Shown: positions 1 to 13,272 of the stretch, one piece after another
Position numbering within the stretch: the first letter of the stretch is position 1
How the letters are laid out: each line of letters opens with the position of its first letter
Assembly: GCA_009193035.1 (NCBI GenBank)
Contig: SWDT01000030.1
Span: 248,001-312,000 of the forward strand
Reading direction: 5' to 3'
DNA: 64,000 nt
DNA from: Halicephalobus mephisto
Taxonomy: Eukaryota; Nematoda; Chromadorea; Rhabditida; Panagrolaimidae
Program-made: the position numbers and the translations under genes
Notes under the pieces: generated by a model
Databases searched by the model: none
Told to the model about the DNA's origin: nothing
The model's input: only the letters and a program-made list of their open reading frames with translations

Positions 1-254
1 TGATAAGAGCTCAAATATTCGGTCTTGGTTAGCATCTTCTATGAAAGAAAGGGCCGTATAATCCATGTCCCTGCTTTGACGACCGTATTCGGAGCGATAT
101 TTGTTCGTTTAGCCAGCCCCAATAGAGCAAAGTTGTATCGTTTAACGGCTTGGGAGCGAGAGTCCCTCGTTATTCATCACCGGATTCGCACAAATAATGC
201 TTTATCAGTTTTTGGGGTCAAGAGGGATCATAACATATAAAAATTCCCTTTCAG

Positions 255-3200
255 GTCTTATCCAAGTTAATAACTGGAAACCACTGTCATTTGAAAATAT
301 TACGGACAATCCAGATGAACCGATAAGTAATCTTCTAAAGGATATTAATTCGAATATAACTTTGAAGATTTTGACTAAAAAGTAAGTGATATATGGAATT
401 TTTAGGATTATTGATTATTTTGATTCGCTTTTGTCATTTGTTGGAAAAAAGCGAAAGTGGATACAGATTGGGACCACGAAACCGGTCTTTCTTCTGATGT
501 GATTGTGTAAAACCATTTCCGAATCCGATGTTTTATAGATGTAGGGACACGTTGCGCGATCACAAGACGCGTTTTGCTTTACAAGAGCTCAAAAGAACCT
601 ATTGTCCCATAAGATCTTTTGAGAATTCTTACAATATATTAGAAAAATTCTAAAAAAAATGTCCAAAACAATTTTGATTTTTATTTTTGATGGGAATAAT
701 TTCACATATCATTTTTGATTACAATCAGATGAGAATTTACAAAAGTGCAAAATTAAGAATGATACAGAAATATCTGGAAAGAAATTTTAAAAGTTTTTTA
801 AAAAATTGGAAAATGATTTTTTTTCAAGTTTTTGAGATTCTGGAAGTTTTAGAAAATTTGTCGAATTTTTTTTGGAAAATTTTAAGTTTTTAAGATTTTA
901 AAAACTAATTTTGAAAAAATTTTACTTGATTTTTAGGAAATTTTAGAATATTTTATTAGATTTTTAAGTTTTATTTTAGTTTTTGAAGATTTTAGAAAAT
1001 TTTCATTAGATTTTGGAGAAATTTTAAATGGTTTTTGGAAATTTAAAAGAAATTGCGTAATTTTTGTAAAATTTAAAATGTTTTTACTAGATTCTACAAG
1101 TTTTGGAATTTCTGTGATTCTAGAAGTTTTCAGAATTTTCTAGAATTTTTAAACGTCACGAAACTTTGTAATGAATTATCATATGATGAAATCCAAATTA
1201 AAACCCTAGACTCTTGAATTGATAGTAAAATTTTGTTTTCAGTGCTGATTCACCGAATACAGAATGCATAATTGATCTCAAACAGAAATTGCTGAATATT
1301 GCTGTAGACAAACAACCACATCTTCTGGCATCTTCATCAGGACGTCAAGCTCGGGTAAGTTTTACTATTTTTTGTAATCCTTAAATTTTTCAATTTCTTA
1401 AAAGATGTCCTTCGAATTTTATAGCCGGCTTTGAAATTTGAAATCTGTCTTTTAAAACGAGTACTACTTTGAGGCTAATCCAGGGTCCTCCAAAGTTGAT
1501 GAAGATGATGAATTTTCCTGATTGAAGCATGCTTTTCTAGAGCCGAGAAGGCATTTCTTTTAAAAGGGAATAACAAAACGAAAGGGAGCAATGGGAACAA
1601 CTGGCTCGATTGCGACTTTTGCTAATCCTCCGAATTGTTCAGAAATTCGCCAAAACCAGAGAATTTTCTTTTTAAAAATGGAATTGGACAAAGCTTTTTT
1701 CAAATAGGGGTTAACAAAATTGCTATTTTTAAATTAAAATTACTTTGGATAATTGAGATATAAAATTGTAAAAAAAGGGAAATTTTTAAATATATGAAAG
1801 AAAAATTTTTTCAGGATTTTATTCAACAAATTTTGAATGGTGAAGATATGCAACCTTTGACAGCAGAACAATCACAAGCATTACAAGAATGGCTTGAACA
1901 AATTGCCAAAGAAGAAGATGAAGAAAATAAAAGAAGAAGGTAAGATTATCTATTTTTTGTTTACAGAATATATCTTTTAAGAAAGGGACAGTATATTGTC
2001 TGCAAACTTTAGCTAAAGGGAGATACGATAATCCTTTCTCGCTAGAGCGTTGCGACAGCCAATTGGCTTTCTGTTAGAAAAGGCTAAACTTGAATCGAGA
2101 AAGTGTCTTTTAATCCCAGTAACTCTGGAACGTAATTCTTTGATTTTTTTTGAGTAAACTTCCTCAACGTAATCCATCCTAAAGATTTTTAAAAAAAACA
2201 AAGAAATTGTGCAACAGGAATTTTGATTCGATCTTTGCTTTGCCCAGGGCCACTTTTGCTTTCTTTTCGAAAAAATTTATTTTGTCCCAAAAATCTTACG
2301 TAAAGAAGAAAGTAAAAGTCGCGCGACAGGGGGCTCTTATCGCATCTGGAGAAGGAATGACTGACTTACATTGCCAAAACCGGTCCTCTGATTCCTTTGC
2401 GCAACAGATTTGGCAGAGCTCGTATAGAACGTAAGAAAGAGGGGACAAGAAAAATTAGAGTGGATTCTAGGAAATAAAAGTGAAAATATGTATGTATTGA
2501 TTGATTTTTTTTAGTCCTAATGGTACTACTCAAACGAGATTTAGTCAAGTATCGGAAATACCAAGACTTGAAAGATGGTTTAAACAAGATCCAAATCCAC
2601 CAAGACAGAAATTGATAAGCTACATGAATATGCTTAATAGTGCACCATATAGGAAAAATAATAGCAAAGTTACGTATCAACAGATTTGTAATTGGTTTTC
2701 AAATCAAAGAGCTCAAAATAGACCAACAAATATTCCAAGTGTTTCACAAACGACATCTATTCCAGTAGCTACTGTACCTGTGGATGTTAAAGGAAAATTT
2801 AATGGATCTAATGGATATAATCCTCAAACTGATAGACAATCAGAAACTGATGTGAGTTTTAGTTTTTTAAAATGATTGAAATAGTTTTTTAATGGGATTA
2901 AGTGTGATTTTTTGAAGGTTTTCATATATGAAAATTGACTCCAAAAGAGTAAATAAGTTTATATATGTTGTTTTTTAGAAGTTTATATATTTAGGTAGAA
3001 TATAGTTTTAAAAAATTGATTATGAAGTTACTATTGTGTGAAATTGAAGTTGTTATTTAGGGTACTGTAGTTTTTGGAAAATTTAAAAATTGAAGTTGAA
3101 GTAATTTTATTAAAAAATTTTGAGTTTTTAATTTTTTAATTTTTTAATTTTTTAATTTTTTAGAGAATTGATGGTGGATCAGAATCTCCTAATGGACATG

Positions 3201-3886
3201 ATGATGCGAGTGTTCACTCAATGAGCGACAACGATCAAGATGTTAAAGAATCATTGGCATCATCACCAGATCAACAAGGATTTGATTTCGGGTCTAATGG
3301 AACGATGAGTCCGAAAAGAGCTTCATCACCAAATAGTAATATATCTTCTGCTCTTCAAGCTATGCTTCCGAATTTTACTGCTGGAAATTTACCATTAGCA
3401 ACATCGAATCAATTAACTCAACAATTTGCAAATATATTTTCGCAAATGGGAAATGCAAATTTTGCTGCTCTTACGAAAGAATTTAATTCGGCAAATCCGA
3501 ATACTTCAAGAGATTCAACAACTCCATCAAAAACAGATTTGAAAAGTAATGGAACAGGAAATGAAAATCAACGAGAAGGAAATCAAAGTAATACACCTAA
3601 TGTGGCGAGAAGCAGGTTGATGTTTGATCCATTGTCAGAATTGCCGATTTTGGAAAGATGGTTTGAAGAAAATCCTCATCCTGGATGGATGCAAATAGAA
3701 CAGTATACAGATATGTTAAATGGACTTCCATATAGACAGAATTATCCACCAATATCTACTCATAATGTTAAAATTTGGTTCAAAAATAGAAGAGCTAAAT
3801 GTAAAAGATTATTAACGAATGATACAGGAAAAATTGGAGGATTAAATCAGTTTCTTCAGATGGGAGTTAGAGATGAACTCCATTAA
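255..3886 (+). CDS. dve-1: DVE-1/SATB-like homeodomain protein (5' end cut by window)
   Basis: Exons fit at 255-381, 1243-1354, 1815-1939, 2515-2851 and 3164-3886, all with GT/AG borders and matching phases. The upstream exons lie outside the window. Two divergent homeodomains are visible. The first is in the fourth exon, ending in a WFSNQRAQ helix. The second is in the last exon, with the helix WFKNRRAK and the preceding LPILERWF segment. Both have the long loop between helices typical of the Drosophila Defective proventriculus / SATB class. A Ser/Asn/Gln-rich linker separates them. DVE-1 is known in C. elegans as a nuclear factor in the mitochondrial unfolded-protein response. That role is inferred here by family. 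The stop at 3884-3886 is followed by an AATAAA near 4120. The first visible exon starts in phase 1, so the true start cannot be given. Confidence 0.85.
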
Positions 3887-4470
3887 GTTTTGACAATAGC
3901 GGGTTCAGAATTAAGAAGCTATTAATTGAAGACTCTCGCCATCTAGCCTCATGTACAATTATGGTAACATTTACCAGCTTTCGGAAGTTTTTTTTACTTT
4001 AATTATGCTTGATTGATGATTGATTGGTTTTTTTTGTGTGTGTTTTTTTTTTGCTTTTTCTTGCCAAATTTTATTACGTCCAAATTTTTTTAATTTTTAA
4101 ATTTATATTAGGTTTGATGAATAAATTTTACATTAGTTTTTTGAAATAAAGAATTTTTTATAGGATTCTGGAGATTTTAGAAATTTATAATTCATAATTT
4201 TTAAAAGTTTCATGATGTTTAAAAAAATTGGAAATTTTAAAATTTTATGATGTTTAAAAAAATTGGAAAATTTTGAAATTTCATGATGTTTAAAAAAATT
4301 GAAAATTTTAAAATTCTATGATGTTTAAAAAAATTGGAAAATTTTTAAATTTCATGATGTTTAAAAAATTAAAATTTTAAAATTTTTGAAATTTCATGAT
4401 GTTTAAAAAATTGAAAATTTTAAAATTTTATAATGTTTAAAAAAATTGGAAATTTTGTACAAAATTGGGA
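3887..4470. repeat. Convergent intergenic region with short tandem repeat
   Basis: This is the tail-to-tail gap between the homeodomain gene and osm-1. The first 250 bases look like 3' UTR with an AATAAA near 4120. From about 4195 to 4455 there are about seven imperfect copies of a 36-40 bp unit built on TTTCATGATGTTTAAAAAAA and a GGAAATTTT stretch. I see no gene in it. Confidence 0.7.
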
Positions 4471-7400
4471 TTACATGGATAAACTGAGATGATTGTTAGT
4501 CCATTGCCCGAGGAATTGTTGGATGTCGAAGAACTGGTCGTTTGGACTGGTTTTGACGAGAGTGACGAAAGTTTGCCAATTTGCGGGATCGGCCGTTTTT
4601 CCGTTTCCAAGTTCCTTGATGGGTCCGATGATGGGATATCCGGAAATGACGCAAATCGGATATTCTCGTCCTTCGGAATCTACGGTAGAAGCTTCGTAAA
4701 CATTTCTTTTATCAAGTGGAAGTTCTTTGGAAATTTTTTTGTCGACAGAAACGCTGAGAACGTATTCTTTGATTTCTTCGTGTTCGTTTTCGGAAAGAAA
4801 CATGGAATTCGGCAGGCCGAACTGGAGCGGGATGTCCGTTCCTTCGAAAATAGAATTGTCTACTGTAGATGGATCGTGTTCTTCGATGGCATCCACGACG
4901 TCCAAATAATGATTCAAAAAAACAAAAGCTAAATTTTCGTATTTTTCTCCGAATTTTCGACAAGCAATCCCGGCCTCGTACAGTACCCTATCTGGCTGGA
5001 TGAAGTCCATATATCTGACTTGACTGATCGCCAGATGGAGTTTTAATCTTTCAATTTCAGGAGAATTCATGGATTTCAAAGCATTCTGAAGAGCAGAAAA
5101 ATGAAGAATATATTCGTATTTGTTGAAAATTTCAACAATTTGTTGATCTATGTGATTTTCTGATTTCATAATATTCTCGTTCAAATTATGGACCATATTT
5201 CTCAATGCCGCAATGTTTTCGTAATTTGATTCTGGAGAATTTAAAACTTGATCGATTAATTGTTTATAAATATTGAAATTTGCAGGATTGGCCGAAGCAC
5301 CGTATTTTTCGAAAATCCGAACAGCTTCCATGACCCTGTCTTGAGAAATCAGCTCCGTCGCATATGTGGCCACGTATTTTTCCAACAAAGGAGGATGCTA
5401 AAATGTTTATTTTAATTTTAAACTTTTAAAAATTAATTTTTAATTTTTTTAAATTTTCAAATTCCCGCGAAAAGAGAGCGAGATATTCAAAAAAAACAAA
5501 ACTGGTAACTTTATTGCGAAATTATCTCGCTCTTTTTAACACAATTATAGAACTTCGTGTTGAGATAATTACAATTTTAATTTTTTAATCATTTTTTAAT
5601 TTTCAAATTCCCGCGAAAAGAGAGCGAGGTATTCAAAAAAGACAAAAATGGTAAACCCGGCAACTTTGTCAAAATCAACTCGCGCTGTCTTCGCTCTCTT
5701 CTTTTCTTTGCAATCCTAAAATTTCCTAAAAAATCCAAAAATTTGTATCGAAACTACTTTACAATGTATTATTTTGGATTTTTATTAAAGTATTATTTTT
5801 GATTTTTATACATTTTGAACTTTTATATAGTATTTTGAATTTTTTATATAATATTTTGAATTTTTTATATAATATTGTGATTTTTGAATTACTTACGTTT
5901 TGTTGTTTCGCGGTTTCCAATGCTTTTTCCCAGTTTCCTCTTTCGATCAACATATCGATGGCCGAGATGACGTCGACGTCGATCAAGTCTCCGATTCTCC
6001 CTTGATTTTTCAAGAATTCTCGATAAGCTTCATCGACTGCAGATTCCATTTCAGGAGCGAGTTCTTGAGCAATTCGTTTCGCTTTTCCCCATTCCTTGGC
6101 CGTCAGAAGAGCTTGAATCGCGGCTTGAGGTCGGTTTCCAAGAAGCAGAAGTTCACCAGCATCTTGTCCATGATGAAGTTGGGTTAATCTGTCGCCTATT
6201 TGTTCCAGCAAATTAGCTCCTTCTTCTCCGACCATGAATTTCGCAACTAACTCTCCGGCGTGCTTCTGGGCCTCCACGATGAGTTCAGCATCGTGAGTTA
6301 TAGGTTCTTCTACTTTCAGGTAAGTCTCGATCGCTCTTCTGAATTCTCCCTGGGCTTCCCAATCCTTGGCCTGGGCCATGAAGGATAAAGCTCCTTTTTG
6401 GCCGGATTTCAGTTGATAAGATTCAAATTCGTTCTGAAGTCCAGAAAGGGAGTCCGGAACGAACTCCTTCGCGATTCGCAACGCGTCCTGCCACATCTCC
6501 CGATCCCGATAGTACTTGACGATTAAATCCGCCTTGTTTGCCCTGAGGAGATAAGACTCGACTTTTTCGTGATCCCCTCTCTCCATCGCCGACCTCGCTT
6601 GGGCCACGTAAACATCGACAAGTACGTCCTTGCAGTGTTCTGAAGCCACTCTTTCAGCAGAATCCCAGTCCTGATTGTGCATGTACATCAGAACGGCTTC
6701 TCGAGCTCTTCCGGAAAGAAGATAATATTGCTCGGCTTTCGGATAATCTCCTGCATCCTCCAATCTCTCAGCATATTTATTTTGAACTTCTTCGAGTTTG
6801 TGTTTGGCCCCGAGACGACAGATTTCAAAAACGAAATCGAATTCATCCCGTTCTATTCCGATGGTTATTGCTTCATTCATCATCCCGTGACGTTGAAGCA
6901 ACTTCACTGCAGAATCTCCTCCAAGAGACTTTGCCCACAGGTAAGCTATCTGAAAAGTAAAATTGATATATAAAATTGTTAATTTAAGAACTAGAGAATT
7001 AAATTGATATATGAAATCAGTATTTTAGAGAACATAAAATAATTTTCATATATGAAATCAGTATTTTAAAGAACATAAAGTAATTTTCATATATGAAATC
7101 AGTATTTTAGGGAACATAAAGTAATTTTCATATATGAAATCGATATCCTAAGAACTTACGTGTTGAGGAACTCTGTCTCCTCCGTGGACTTTGGCGATTC
7201 TGAAGGCTTCTCCCCACTGTCCGGCTTCTTTGTACATGTTGACGGCGGATTTCCAGTCCCCTCCGAGCAGATACTGTTCCTCAGCAGCAGCATAATCTCC
7301 TTTTTCCTCCAGTTCCTCTCCGAGTCTCTTGTGGGTTTCTTCCACTCTGTCTCCATGGTACTTCTGGATGAGTTTCATCATGTCTTCTGTTCTGTTTGCT

Positions 7401-10400
7401 TCTTTGTACATGGCTATGGCCCTTGTTGATTCTCCTAAACTTAGATAAAGCTCTTCCGCTTCTTTTAGTCTCCCGGTTTGTTCCAATTCTTCTGCCTTCT
7501 GGAGGTACATTTCGTGAGTCTGATTTTCACCTAGAAATTCGACAGCTAATCTGTGGGCTTCTGACCATCTGGAAGCTTTATTGTACATTTCAATTGCGTC
7601 TTTTATTCTTCCTGAATCTATGTAGAATTTTTCTGCTTTACCGTAATCTCCAGATGATTCATAATTTTCTGCTATTTTACCGTAAAATTTAGATGTAATA
7701 TTTTGGTCGTTGATGACATCGAGAATCTGGAGAGCTCTGTCCCATTCTTTGGCTTTTATGGCGGATTCTGCGGCTTTTGCGGATTTGCCAGATTCCAAAA
7801 AATGATTAATCGAAGCTTCGAATTTTCCGTTTTTAAACAAATCATCTCCCCATTCTTCTTCTAATTTTACTACTTCTTCTGGAAAACTGAATCTGGCAAC
7901 TTGGATAGCTTTGTTGAAAGATTTTCCTTTTCTGTAACAATCCAAAGATTTTTGAAATTGTTTTGAAATTTCGTAAATTTCTCCAGCTTTGTCGAAAATT
8001 TCACTTTGGATCAAAGCTAAACCGACTTTTTCGACCAGACTTTCATCATTACAGTATCTTTCGTTTTCTAACAGTATCCTCGCAGCATGAGCAGGTTGAT
8101 TGCTTTTTAAAAATAGATCTATGGCCGCTATTGGATCTCCTTCTTTTTCTTTTATTTCTGCAGCTTTTTCTTCTTGGCCTGTGTCGTAGAGATTACGGTA
8201 ATATCGGGATTTTAGGCCTTCTAAGTCAGCGTAATTCTGAAATTATTTTTTTTGATTTTTAAAATTTTTTAGAATATTGTGGGAATTTTTGAAATTTCTC
8301 TATTCTCTTAGAATACGGTAAAAATCTCCAGAATTTAAAAATTCTTTAATTTCTGGAACTCCTTAGAATACTGTAGAGATTTCCAAGATTCAGTAGAAAT
8401 CTTTGAAGGCTTTTAGAATCACATTGAAACCTCCAGAATCCAATGCAAAATTCTGAAAGTTTTTAGGATCTTCTGGAAGTTCTTGAAAAAATTCCACAAC
8501 AATTTCTTGATACAGTAGAACTTGGATATAAGATATCCCTGGTATAACGTATCTCACGTTATAGCATACGGTGTGAGTTTGGTTAGTCTGTCTTCAAATT
8601 TATCCCCGCTATAGTATATCCTTTCTTATAACATACCCTTTCCCCGGTCCCAAGGGAGTATCTCATATCCAAGTTCTACTGTACAATAGAATTTGGATAT
8701 AAGATATTTCTGTTATAACATATCTCACATTATAGCATACGCTCTGAGTGAGTTTGGTTAGTCTGTCTTCAAATTCACTCTGGCTATGATATATCGTTTC
8801 TTATAACATACGCTTTCTCCGATCCCAAGGGAGTATCTTATATCCAAGTTCTACTGTATTTCTAATACCGTAATTTTGAAAATCTTCTAAAAATTCGTAT
8901 CAAGAAAATTCTAACAATTTTTGATTTCTAAATTTTAATTTTTTAAATATTTTTTCAATGAAATTCCTTACAGTAGCCTTGGCCAGTTCGATGGCCTCTT
9001 CCCATCGGTGGAGTTTTTGATACATGTCGATTGCTTCTTGGACGGAATTCTGCTCGAGATAAATCTTCTCTGCTTCTTTGAAATTTTTCTGCATCAAGGC
9101 TAATCTCGCTCGGACTTTGTAGAATTGAGTACCGTCTCCTCCGATTTGCTTCGATGCTTCATCTGCTATTTCTATTGTTTCTTCGATGAATTTTACTTTG
9201 GATATGTCCTTTAATCCGGCAAATGCTCTCTGGGCAATTAGTAATTGGCCTTGTTCGAGGGATACTGTAGCTAATTGTTTCCACATAGATCCTACTTCGA
9301 TGTTTTCATTTTCGGAATTTTCTAAAAAAATCACTGCCCGAGGCAAATCTAGATCGTTTATAGCCGTTTCGAATTCTATCATGGCTGAATCCAATTCGTA
9401 AGCGACTTTAGAATTGGATTCTTGAACGATGACTTCTGTTCTGTTGTTGTCTCTTAAAACAACTTCAACGTCGCCTTGAATCGGAATCTGAGAAACTTGG
9501 TCGATGTAATCTGTGTTGTACCAGACGCACAACTGGTCTCCGGACTGGGCCACCACGACGTCCGATCTCGGGACCCATTGGACGTAACTGCAAAAATTGA
9601 TCATGTTTGAAGTTTTTTCTGATTCTAAATCGAATAAAAATAATGAACTTCGAACATCTCTAAAAAGTAATTTTGATCCTGTTTCGTTCAATTCTAACCA
9701 ATCCACAACATTGCCGTGGGCAATTTGTGAAATTTGATTTCCAGTTGAAAGATCAACAATCGATACAGTATGAATATCCAACATGTAAGCTACTCTTCGA
9801 AGTTCATTTCCGTCTTTTTTTTGTCTTTCGTTAATCCTTGCTGAAATAAGATGAGGAGATAATCTTTCAGTTCTTATCCATCCAGCTATTTCGTCTCTAC
9901 CGTATTCGATAAAACTTATTTCTCCAGCATTTATAATCATACAAACGTTTTCGTTATCGAAGTAAAATTTTTCATTTCCTCCAGATTCCCATGGTATTTC
10001 TGAACTCTGAAATTTTTTAAAGTAAAATACTGTAAAAAGTTTTTAAATAAAATATTGTAAAAAATTTTTAAAAATAAAATATTGTAAAAAATTTTTTTAA
10101 AAAAATATTGTAAAAAATTTTTTAAAAAAAATGTTGTAAAAAATTTTTAAATAAAATACTGTAAAATTTCTTTTAAAAAAATATAAAAAGTTTTTAAAGT
10201 AAAATACTGTAAAAAGTTTTTTTTTAAAATACTGTAGGAAGTTCTTTAAATTTTTATAATTTTATGGACATTTTTGGGATAATTTAGTATACTGTAGAAG
10301 TTTTTAAAATTTTATAAATTTCTATAATATTTGAAATTTTTAATTTTTAACTTTTTTAAAAATTGTGAAATTTTTAACTTTTAATTTTCTTGAAAATGTT

Positions 10401-13272
10401 GAAATTTTTAATTTTTAACTTTTTTTGAAAATGTTGAAATTTTTAATTTTTATTAATAATTGAATAAACCAACCTTCTCAGTCTCTCTGTCGACCAAGAC
10501 GAGGGTACTTGCGGTGTAGGCGACGATGTACCTGTTGGTTCTTCCCATGACTCTGATGTCCGTGATGGAGAGCCCCTTTCCTGACCGGACAACACATCTG
10601 TGGTCAGTATTGATGTCCCTAACGACGACCTGACTGGGAGATACAAATGTGGTTTCGAATTGGTTTTTGATCAAACTTTTTTTCAAAGCACAATCGATGG
10701 CCAAAACTAATCCAGTAATATTTCCCTAAAATTAATTTTTAAAACCTTCTAAATCTACAGTATGACTATGATAATGCTCTTCCGCGACATTTAGTTTTTC
10801 TAAATTTGTACCAATTTCGAAATTTCTTGTTTTTAGATTAATACTGAAATTCAGAGAAATTTCGAAATCCGCAACTTGCCCGCAACATTTGAGCAGATAT
10901 ATTAGCATAAAAATTCGCAACTTGCCCGCAACATTCAGACAGGTTGATAGAGATTTTCATCTTTGCATTTGTAAAGATTTCGAAATCCGCAGTTTGCCCG
11001 CAATATTTGAACAGATATATTAACATCAAAATCCGCAGTTTGCCCGCAACATTTGAGCAGATATATCAACATCGAAATTCGCAACTTGCCCGCAATATTT
11101 GATTGGCTTATTTTATTTTCCGAAAAAATTTAATTTGATTCTGATGTTGATTGTTTCATAAATTTCCGCAATGATTTAAAAAATTAAAAAATTTCAAAAC
11201 TAGCATAAGTTCAAAGGGATAAAATATAGCAAAGGTAATAAGTGTCGTATACGCACAAAAAAGCGTAACTTTTAACCCAGTAACAATTACGAAATTTGAC
11301 AAAAATGTAACACAATCGTCACATTTTTATGATTATTTGATTTTTGTAACGAAAATTATAACTTAATAGTGACGATTTACATTTTTTATTAAGCTAAAAG
11401 TTACTTTTTTGTGTAGAGACTGGATAGTGTCTATTTTGAACTTAAATCAGGGCTTCCTAGTCACTATCCAAATTTACTGGAACTGTCAAAATCACTATCC
11501 GAAAACAGCTCCCATACACAAAAAAGTCAAATTTTTGATTTTCTAACAATTGCGAAATGTGGCACAATCGTCACTTTTTTCATGGATATTTAAAATTTGT
11601 AACGAAAAATAAAACATAATAGTGACGATTTCTATTTTTTATTCCGCCAAAAGTTACGCTTTTTTTTTGGCTATAAAGTATCTTACACAGATTATTGTTG
11701 ATCCATCAGGTTTCCAAGCTAGAGCTGTGATGACGTAGAGGTTCTTGAAGGTCATAACTTGTCCCTCGTCCCAGGCCCCCCGACGCTGACTCCAGGACAT
11801 CAGTTTAATTCTGTCGTAACTTCCGAAAACCGCGTTGTATCCGAAAGGATCCAAAATGGCACAGTTGAAACTTCTTTCTTCTGAATCTCTTCCGGAATCG
11901 AATTCTTGGAGAATTCTGCCTTGTTCAGAATACGACACGATTCTTTTGTCTTCTCCAGAAGCCAGAATCCCGAAGTTGCTCAGAAGCAGACAGTAAGGCG
12001 GAGATGTGTGGATGCAAATTTTCGCTTGAGTTCTGGTTTCGAAACTAAAAAGAATAATCGCACAATCTTCATGTCCCGAAACGAAAGATTTCCTATTGGG
12101 ACTTTGAGCCAAGGATATCACTCCAGTTTCCGTTTTGTAGATAGTGGAGCATTTATTAGAATGAACAGAAGCATATCGGACTTTTCCGTCGGTTAATCCG
12201 ATAATCAGCCGATTTTCCTCTGGCCAAACGAGACTAGTCACAGAAGCGGACTGAGTGAACTTGTTGCAGATGACTTTTTTTTCTTCCCTGTAAGACTTTT
12301 CAGTTATTTTTGAAAACAGAATTGGTCAAATTTTAAAAGTATAAAATTCAAACTATTCAAAAAATGCATATTCTTAATTTAGGTCTTGGTAGTTTGGGTT
12401 AGGATTTTGCAGATCTGCCTTAGGATTTTCAGACCTTATCTGAGATTTTCTAGATTAAATTAAACTTTTCTAATATATTTTACAACCCTCTTATATTTAA
12501 TTTACTCCTATTTTAGACCTTTTTAGACCATGTTAGGACCTTTTAGGTCTGTCTTAGGATCTTCAAACCTTATCTGAGATCTTCTATATCTAATCTGAGA
12601 TCTTCTAGATTAAATTAAACTTTTCTAATATATTTTACAGCCCTTTCATATTTAATTTACCCCTATTTTAGACCTTTTTAGACCATGCTAGGACCTTTTA
12701 GGTCTTCCTTAGGATCTTCAAACCTTATCTGAAATCTTCTACATCTAATCTGAGATTTTCTAGATTAAATTAAACTTTTCTAATATATTTTACAACCCTC
12801 TTATATTTAATTTACTCCTATTTTAGACCTTTTAGATCTACTCTAGGAAGTACAAAAACTATCCTTAACCAAAAATTACTTTAATTTTACTTTTATCTAA
12901 TACTTAATTTATATGAAAATTATTATCCTTCTTACCTGTGTATTTACCAATTTTGTCAATTTTATAAAAAACCAACCAAGTTTCTCCTAATCTGTAGACA
13001 AAAACAATGTTATCGCTCTGTCCGATGGCCAGTTTAGTCGAATCTGGAGAAAATGCCAGACTGGTGACCAGATATGACTTTTTTCCATATTTGGAGTCAA
13101 CTGGTTTAGTGGCAAATTTGTCTTTTTTTTGGAATTTTTCGTCAAAAAGAACAACGTTCAAATCGGCAGTGGCGACCGCGAGCTTCTTGCTGTTCGGCGA
13201 AAAAGCGATCGTTCGGATCTTAGCTACCGTATCCTGAGAATCCAGAATACTCGTAAGAAATTTCAATTTCAT
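4471..13272 (-). CDS. osm-1: Intraflagellar transport protein IFT172 (OSM-1)
   Basis: Seven exons (5' to 3' on the minus strand): 13272-12977, 12287-11687, 10725-10474, 10006-8972, 8236-7160, 6949-5897 and 5397-4471. All are in phase and give 1746 residues, close to the about 1750 usual for IFT172. Residues 1 to about 600 form two WD40 propellers, with PADxKYG-like and SPDSTKLAIGQ motifs near residues 55-85. The rest is a TPR-like alpha-solenoid with repeated W-A-A helices. The C-terminal region carries ATDIP-type (here GTDIP) and ISGYPI segments conserved in the family. IFT172 is a peripheral subunit of the IFT-B complex that moves along cilia and takes part in turnaround at the tip. Introns 1, 2, 4, 5 and 6 hold repeats described separately. 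A perfect X-box lies upstream, supporting ciliated-neuron expression. Confidence 0.97.
5405..5750. repeat. Two copies of the TTCCCGCG interspersed repeat in osm-1 intron 6
   Basis: Near-identical stretches at 5458-5500 and 5596-5650 contain CAAATTCCCGCGAAAAGAGA then GCGAG and AAACTGGTAAC or AAATGGTAAA. They belong to a family seen also at about 16190, 16970, 17150, 39550, 39740 and 41980. Confidence 0.7.
6970..7145. repeat. Tandem repeat with TTTCATATATGAAA in osm-1 intron 5
   Basis: About three to four copies of a 48-56 bp unit containing ATATATGAAATCAGTATTTT, GAACATAAA and TAATTTTCAT. Each unit carries the dispersed palindrome TTCATATATGAA. Confidence 0.75.
8511..8858. mobile_element. Two adjacent MITE-like elements with 25-bp terminal inverted repeats
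   Basis: The element at 8511-8683 starts TACAGTAGAACTTGGATAT and ends with its inverse ATATCCAAGTTCTACTGTA. A second copy, 8682-8858, starts TACAATAGAATTTGGATAT and ends the same way. Interiors are alike (TTTGGTTAGTCTGTCTTCAAA, TCCCAAGGGAGTATCT). They share a boundary TA and sit in the 735-bp intron 4 of osm-1. No ORF, so non-autonomous. Confidence 0.75.
10855..11100. repeat. Short interspersed tandem units with core CTTGCCCGCAA
   Basis: Five copies of (C/T)TTGCCCGCAA occur within 250 bp in osm-1 intron 2, each within a longer unit containing GAAATCCGCA and ATTTGAGCAGATATAT. Related copies occur at about 16545-16655 and 18600-18810. Confidence 0.7.
11240..11680. mobile_element. Two related MITE-like inverted-repeat units in osm-1 intron 2
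   Basis: The unit at about 11255-11416 begins CACAAAAAAGCGTAACTTTT and ends with the near-inverse AAAAGTTACTTTTTTGTG. A second, diverged unit spans about 11515-11665. Both share internal motifs (ACAATCGTCAC, TGTAACGAAAA, ATAGTGACGATTT). The flanks repeat CACTATCC / GGATAGTG in opposite orientations, suggesting a nested outer inverted repeat. The second unit ends about 20 bp from the exon 2 donor of osm-1. There is no transposase. Confidence 0.65.
12350..12905. repeat. About 155-bp tandem repeat, three copies, in osm-1 intron 1
   Basis: Blocks starting near 12400, 12551 and 12706 share the same order of motifs: TTAGGATCTTC, ACCTTATCTGAGAT, TAGATTAAATTAAACTTTTC, ATATTTTACA, TATTTAATTTAC, TATTTTAGACCTTTT. 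They differ by scattered substitutions. No coding potential. Confidence 0.75.

Noticed and set aside
25..240. 71-residue ORF at the left edge
   Set aside because: No family features, and it ends before the TTTCAG acceptor of the first supported dve-1 exon. Probably intron.
2366..2680. Antisense ORF across a dve-1 homeodomain exon
   Set aside because: It is the reverse complement of a well-supported homeodomain exon and has no domain of its own.
4489..4932. Plus-strand ORFs inside osm-1 exon 7
   Set aside because: Shadow of the conserved IFT172 C-terminus. Composition follows the antisense of coding sequence.
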